DNA of 40,515 nucleotides from the NCBI GenBank assembly GCA_903876875.1, contig CAIRBT010000038.1, forward strand, positions 1 to 40,515, in the 5' to 3' direction. The notes below the pieces were generated by a model. The model was not told the DNA's origin. It saw only the letters and a list, made by a program, of their open reading frames with translations, and ran no database searches. Position 1 is the first letter of the stretch. Each line of letters begins with the position of its first letter. Source of the stretch: an uncultured Geobacteraceae bacterium (GTDB taxonomy: Bacteria > Desulfobacterota > Desulfuromonadia > Geobacterales > Pseudopelobacteraceae). The translations under genes were made by a program, and so were the position numbers. Of the stretch, positions 37,493 through 40,515 are shown one piece after another.

Positions 37493-37963
37493 ATGGCTGA
37501 AACTGCCACCTTTGGTGCAGGCTGTTTTTGGGGGGTTGAGGCGGAATTTACGGAGTTGCCCGGTGTGGTTGCCACCCGGGTCGGATATGCCGGTGGTCGT
37601 ACGGAACACCCGACCTATCAGGAGGTCTGCAGCCATGGTACGGGTCATGCCGAGGTGGTGGAGATAACTTTTGATCCGCATCGGATCAGTTACAAAAACC
37701 TTTTGTCGGTATTCTGGGAGTGCCACGACCCGACTCAGTTGAACCGGCAGGGGCCAGATGTGGGTGACCAGTACCGCTCGGTTGTTTTTTATCATTCCGA
37801 AGCCCAGCGGGAAGCGGTGGTACTGTCACTGGCCGAACTGGAAAAAAAGCGGCTGTTTCGTCGCCCCATAGTGACAGAAATATCCCCCGCCGCTCCATTT
37901 TGGGAGGCGGAGTCCTATCATCAGAAATACCTGCAGAAGCATCGTGGCGGTTGTGGTTTTTAG
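37493..37963 (+). CDS. msrA: Peptide methionine sulfoxide reductase A
   Basis: 156 residues from the ATG at 37493 (GGAGGA 7 bases upstream). Catalytic G-A-G-C-F-W-G with Cys11, V-G-Y-A-G-G, H-P-T-Y-Q-E-V-C and G-H-A-E-V-V, H-D-P-T-Q-L-N-R-Q-G-P-D-V-G-D-Q-Y-R-S, all standard for MsrA. It reduces methionine-S-sulfoxide in oxidised proteins using thioredoxin. A C-terminal G-G-C-G-F may supply a resolving Cys. Only 2 bases short of a TAG, no clear terminator follows within 50 bases. Confidence 0.96.
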   Translation: MAETATFGAGCFWGVEAEFTELPGVVATRVGYAGGRTEHPTYQEVCSHGTGHAEVVEITFDPHRISYKNLLSVFWECHDPTQLNRQGPDVGDQYRSVVFYHSEAQREAVVLSLAELEKKRLFRRPIVTEISPAAPFWEAESYHQKYLQKHRGGCGF

Positions 37964-38280
37964 GTTAACATGTATAGAGAATTTTTAAAATAAAAAGAGG
38001 AGTAGCTTTAATTCTTTTCTTTGTGACCAGAAACTTGAATATGCATTTACATGCGGATTGTCGCGTGGAACCGTATGTGCATAGATACCCTGCTTTGTTT
38101 ATGCAACCAACGAGCTACTCTACCAGGCAATGCCACCCATGTTGAGTACGGAGAGGCACCTCACGCATTCCCTACTCTATTTATCTTTCGTATTGCCCCT
38201 TTACTTTGCTGCGATAAGCCGCTAATCTTTCTAAAAGATAAGCGGCTTTTAAATAGAGGAATTTTAGGAGACAGCTCTTC
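37964..38280 (+). promoter_or_regulatory. 317-base structured leader/intergenic region before HD-GYP gene
   Basis: No credible gene. It holds a hairpin at 38040-38083 (TATGC and ACATGCGG pairing with CCGTATGT and GCATA across a loop) and a strong terminator-like hairpin just before the HD-GYP ribosome binding site. The order (structured part, then terminator, then gene) is that of an attenuator or riboswitch leader. I compared it by eye with the c-di-GMP (GEMM-I) riboswitch consensus and saw no match. The middle (38100-38170) also has a tRNA-like string on the minus strand (TGGTAGAGTAGCTC) that I could not place. Confidence 0.45.
38216..38250 (+). terminator. Terminator-like hairpin 30 bases before HD-GYP start
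   Basis: AAGCCGCT-a-ATCTTT-cta-AAAGAT-a-AGCGGCTT: 14 paired bases with one A/A mismatch, followed by two more T. Only four T in the run, so strength is moderate. It would end any transcript coming from msrA, or act as the switch of a leader-controlled gene. Confidence 0.7.
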
Positions 38281-39537
38281 ATGGTAGAAAATCTCCACCG
38301 ATGGCTCGTTATCAGGTTGATACTGGTGTGGCTGGTGCTGTCCTTTGCCATTGGCGGCGTCGTTCATTATCTGGGAAATATTCGCCTGGATAACCATGTG
38401 GTTGCCATGGCAAAGTCGGAAACGGCAAACTACAAACAGGCGGTAATTGAATATCTGCAAGCACCGTCTGAGGAGGCCCTGGCCAGACTGAACAGGAATG
38501 TGGCGGTCCATATCGATCACGACAATCTGATTGCTGTGGAGTTTTATGATGCCAACTCAGTGAAAATCACCGAAGCGGTTGCGGCATCAGCACGGGATAT
38601 TGAGGAAAAGCTTCCCAAACATGGCAATGAATTTTCTGATAAAAGCGGTGTTGTCTGCACAAAAATGGATGTGAACAGCGAAACCTATTTACGGGTATTC
38701 GTACCGCTCACCGACAAAAATGGCACAAAAATAGGTTATCTTGAGGGGATCTATCACGCCCCCGGTGATAGTATTGCTCAGATAAAGTTGCAGACTCTTT
38801 GGGCGCTGGTATTGGTGGTGCTGGCAGTTCTTGCCACAAGTGTTGTCCTGTATCCGCTGATAATCCGCCTGAACAGCCGATTGGTCGACTATTCCCGAAC
38901 CCTGACCCTGACCAATATCGGCATGTTGAAGGTGCTGGGAAGTGCCATTGCCAAACGGGACAGCGATACCAACGAGCACAACTATCGGGTTACTCTCTAC
39001 GCGGTGAATATCGGTGAGAATCTTGGACTGACGCGGAGTGCCATGCAGGGGTTAATCAAGGGTTCCTTTCTTCACGACCTGGGAAAGATTGCCATTTCTG
39101 ATGCCATTTTACACAAACCGGGGAAGCTGACGGAAGAAGAATTCACTCTCATGAAGAGTCACGTCCGCCATGGTGAGGACATTATTCAGGGGGATGACTG
39201 GCTGAAGGATGCACGGGATGTGGTGTTCTGCCACCATGAAAAGTTCGACGGGAACGGCTATCCGGCCGGTATCGGAGGGGGAGCTATACCGCTTAATGCC
39301 CGGATTTTTGCGGTGGCTGATGTGTTTGACGCGCTGACTTCAAAGCGTCCCTACAAGGAGCCGTTCAGTTTCGAGGTGGCGGTGGGGATTCTCCGAGAAT
39401 CGTCGGGAAATCATTTTGATCCGGAGATTGTCACCCTGTTTCTCGAACACGCCAAGCGGCTGTACGGGGAGATTTGCCACGGGGAGGAGAACGATCTCCA
39501 CGGCAGACTGGAAGGGTATATCAGTAAATACTTCTGA
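38281..39537 (+). CDS. Membrane HD-GYP cyclic-di-GMP phosphodiesterase
   Basis: 418 residues; AGGAG upstream. Two transmembrane helices (about 10-32 and 166-192) enclose a periplasmic sensor region of ~130 residues (F-Y-D-A-N-S-V-K-I-T, L-R-V-F-V-P-L-T-D-K-N-G), likely a PAS/Cache-like fold. The cytoplasmic part has all HD-GYP marks: R-D-S-D-T-N-E-H-N-Y-R-V, H265-D266-L-G-K, and H-H-E-x2-D-G-x-G-Y-P at 318-328, then A-D-V-F-D-A-L-T-S-x-R-P-Y-K. It would degrade c-di-GMP in response to an outside signal. Active-site residues appear complete. Confidence 0.95.
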   Translation: MVENLHRWLVIRLILVWLVLSFAIGGVVHYLGNIRLDNHVVAMAKSETANYKQAVIEYLQAPSEEALARLNRNVAVHIDHDNLIAVEFYDANSVKITEAVAASARDIEEKLPKHGNEFSDKSGVVCTKMDVNSETYLRVFVPLTDKNGTKIGYLEGIYHAPGDSIAQIKLQTLWALVLVVLAVLATSVVLYPLIIRLNSRLVDYSRTLTLTNIGMLKVLGSAIAKRDSDTNEHNYRVTLYAVNIGENLGLTRSAMQGLIKGSFLHDLGKIAISDAILHKPGKLTEEEFTLMKSHVRHGEDIIQGDDWLKDARDVVFCHHEKFDGNGYPAGIGGGAIPLNARIFAVADVFDALTSKRPYKEPFSFEVAVGILRESSGNHFDPEIVTLFLEHAKRLYGEICHGEENDLHGRLEGYISKYF

Positions 39538-39560
39538 AGGTTGTGCCGGGCACAATTCTG

Positions 39561-40148
39561 GGGACACCATACATAATTCTGTTTAGTCTTCGGTTCTGGC
39601 TTTTTCCGTTTAAACGAGCGGTTTAGATTCTAACTCAAGTAACGGTGAAGCCCATCATCCGTTGCCATCAAGTGTGCGCGTGTGCTACTCCATGGCCATG
39701 AATCGGCAGTTGGCACGAACAGGGTTTATCTCTATATAATGTACGGCAGCGAGAAGATGGGTTTTATCCATTGGGTACGAAGCAAAACGTCCCTGCCAGA
39801 GATGCCCTCTCCAGTTGTCCCGGAAGTTGATCATTCGGCTGTAGCGGCGGTGCGCCTCACCGATTCCCCTCCGCAAGCTGTCTGCGGAATTCTGGATTGC
39901 GATGAGATGTACATGGTTGGCATGGCAGTACGCCCATATTTCCACACCGTATTTTTGGCACCATTCTGCCATTAATGAGATGTACGCCTGATAGTCATCA
40001 TCCTGGAAAAATGTCGATAACCTCCGGTTGCCCCGTTGTGTGATATGGTGCGGAATACCTGCGGCTATAATTACGTGCTATCCGTGCCATGAGCAGAAAT
40101 GACCTCCGACTGTCAAGCGTGTTGAGTTTGAATTAAGTATGGTGTCCC
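39561..40148. mobile_element. RAYT-type element bounded by 19-bp inverted repeats
   Basis: GGGACACCATACATAATTC at 39561-39579 is repeated in inverse at 40130-40148 (GAATTAAGTATGGTGTCCC), with one mismatch. The repeats enclose the degraded transposase gene described next and ~105 bases beyond its stop that hold nothing else I recognise. REP-associated tyrosine transposases (RAYTs) lie between such short inverted sequences. Probably immobile now. Confidence 0.75.
39685..40090 (-). pseudogene. RAYT (REP-associated tyrosine transposase), frameshifted and truncated
   Basis: The last 95 codons (39685-39972) read A-E-W-C-Q-K-Y-G, N-H-V-H-L-I (the HxH metal motif), R-G-I-G-E-A-H-R-R-Y-S-R, G-H-L-W-Q-G-R-F-A-S-Y-P-M-D and I-E-I-N-P-V-R-A, typical of RAYTs. 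Upstream the frame continues to I-P-H-H-I-T-Q-R-G-N-R-R and V-I-I-A-A-G, but the ATG at 40090 with M-A-R-I-A-R is in another frame: about two bases are missing near 40070-40076. The C-terminus stops right after the N-P-V-R-A motif, about 80 or more residues short. So it is a remnant. Confidence 0.82.
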
Positions 40149-40186
40149 GGTATTTTCTGGTGGAAAATCTACTAATCATAATTTTT

Positions 40187-40214
40187 TTGATTAATCCGTA
40201 TGATTCCGTATAAT
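40187..40214 (+). promoter_or_regulatory. Predicted promoter upstream of Rpn-family gene
   Basis: TTGATT (40187-40192), 16-base spacer, TATAAT (40209-40214), a near-consensus pair; the gene starts 93 bases further on. The flanking sequence is AT-rich and begins outside the RAYT element. Confidence 0.5.
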
Positions 40215-40306
40215 GAGCCAATACATGACCAACATGTTCGGTATTGTTGTGGCTCTGGAAAACAGACAGATGGCGGTTATATTACCACGAGGAAGGTAAC
40301 ATATCT

Positions 40307-40515
40307 ATGCAGGAACGACTGGTACGATTTGACTGGGCACTGAAGAAACTGCTTCGAAACAAGGCCAACTATGAGATATTAGAAGGCTTTATTACTGAAT
40401 TGATTGGTCAGGATGTGAAAATTCAGCACATTCTTGAAAGTGAGAGTAACAAACAAACCGCCAGGGACAAACAGAACCGGGTTGACCTGTTGACAGAAAT
40501 AGATGGCGGTGAACA
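40307..40515 (+). CDS. Rpn/PD-(D/E)XK family nuclease-transposase, N-terminal part (3' partial)
   Basis: The ATG at 40307 is preceded by GAGGAAGG. The 69 residues in view read R-F-D-W-A-L-K-K-L-L-R-N-K-A-N-Y-E-I-L-E-G-F and L-E-S-E-S-N-K-Q-x-x-x-D-K-x-N-R-V-D-L-L, the first half of the Rpn/PDDEXK_2 family, with the catalytic Asp in R-V-D-L-L just before the cut. These proteins promote RecA-independent recombination in Escherichia coli and are often found as multicopy genes. The rest is beyond the window. Confidence 0.88.
   Translation, partial: MQERLVRFDWALKKLLRNKANYEILEGFITELIGQDVKIQHILESESNKQTARDKQNRVDLLTEIDGGE

Noticed and set aside
38100-38170. tRNA remnant on the minus strand (TGGTAGAGTAGCTC)
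   Set aside because: Only a D-arm-like string; no acceptor stem, anticodon arm or T-arm could be paired around it.
37964-38280. c-di-GMP riboswitch (GEMM-I)
   Set aside because: The expected conserved core strings and the paired GAAA tetraloop/receptor were not found on reading.
38051-38287. 78-codon frame in front of the HD-GYP gene
   Set aside because: No ribosome binding site, runs through both hairpins and into the next gene in another frame, no recognisable pattern.

Overview
The window is the right-hand ~36 kb of an integrated tailed phage (a prophage) followed by ~4.5 kb of bacterial chromosome. The host looks like a Geobacter/Pelobacter-type deltaproteobacterium (Desulfuromonadales). 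This is an inference from the style of the host genes (yebC, msrA, an HD-GYP phosphodiesterase, a RAYT element, an Rpn-type nuclease), not from a database match. The left end of the prophage lies outside the window: no repressor, excisionase or distal attachment site is seen.

Layout. (1) 1-9606: a forward early operon of tightly overlapping genes. It holds the end of a DUF4116-type repeat protein, a Cas4/RecB-like PD-(D/E)XK exonuclease with a probable Fe-S cluster, a zinc-binding protein, a RecT-like annealase, a 35-residue mini-protein, a mini-Rad50-like ATPase, an SF2 helicase with a zinc ribbon, two small Cys-rich proteins, a VRR-NUC nuclease, a Toprim primase-helicase and a MazG-like protein. 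Together these form a replication and recombination module. (2) 9607-9952: a 346-bp non-coding region with about a dozen CATTACA-type repeats, a 50-bp perfectly alternating pyrimidine-purine tract next to an AT-rich stretch, and a perfect CATTACA palindrome just before the terminase gene. It is the best candidate here for an undescribed control element (origin, late-gene operator or both). (3) 9953-14406: small and large terminase, then a portal protein fused to a MuF/SPP1-gp7 minor head domain. (4) 14396-19033: a block of fibre/adhesin-like genes (BppU-like domain, a 691-residue Ala/Ser/Thr repeat protein, a DUF4376-like chaperone, a polyglycine-rich adhesin) placed between portal and protease. 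(5) 19047-24337: XkdF-type protease/scaffold, major capsid protein, connectors, tail terminator and tail tube. (6) 24430-32794: gpG/gpGT tail chaperones with a -1 frameshift, an 860-residue tape measure, a gene-transfer-agent-like tip module (DUF2460, DUF2163, NlpC/P60, tip protein split in two) and a tail chaperone. (7) 32807-34668: a lysis cassette with an exported GH108 muramidase and four small membrane proteins. (8) 34671-35858: a P4-type tyrosine integrase on the minus strand, facing away from a tRNA-Cys gene (36037-36110, minus) that is the probable integration site.

The phage is siphovirus-like: it has a tape measure, GT chaperones and a terminator protein, but no sheath or baseplate-wedge genes. 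The tape measure length suggests a tail of roughly 130 nm (inference from about 0.15 nm per residue).

Host part: a lipoprotein (minus), yebC, msrA, a 317-bp structured leader ending in a terminator-like hairpin in front of an HD-GYP protein, a decayed RAYT transposase gene between 19-bp inverted repeats, and the start of an Rpn-family nuclease cut by the window end.
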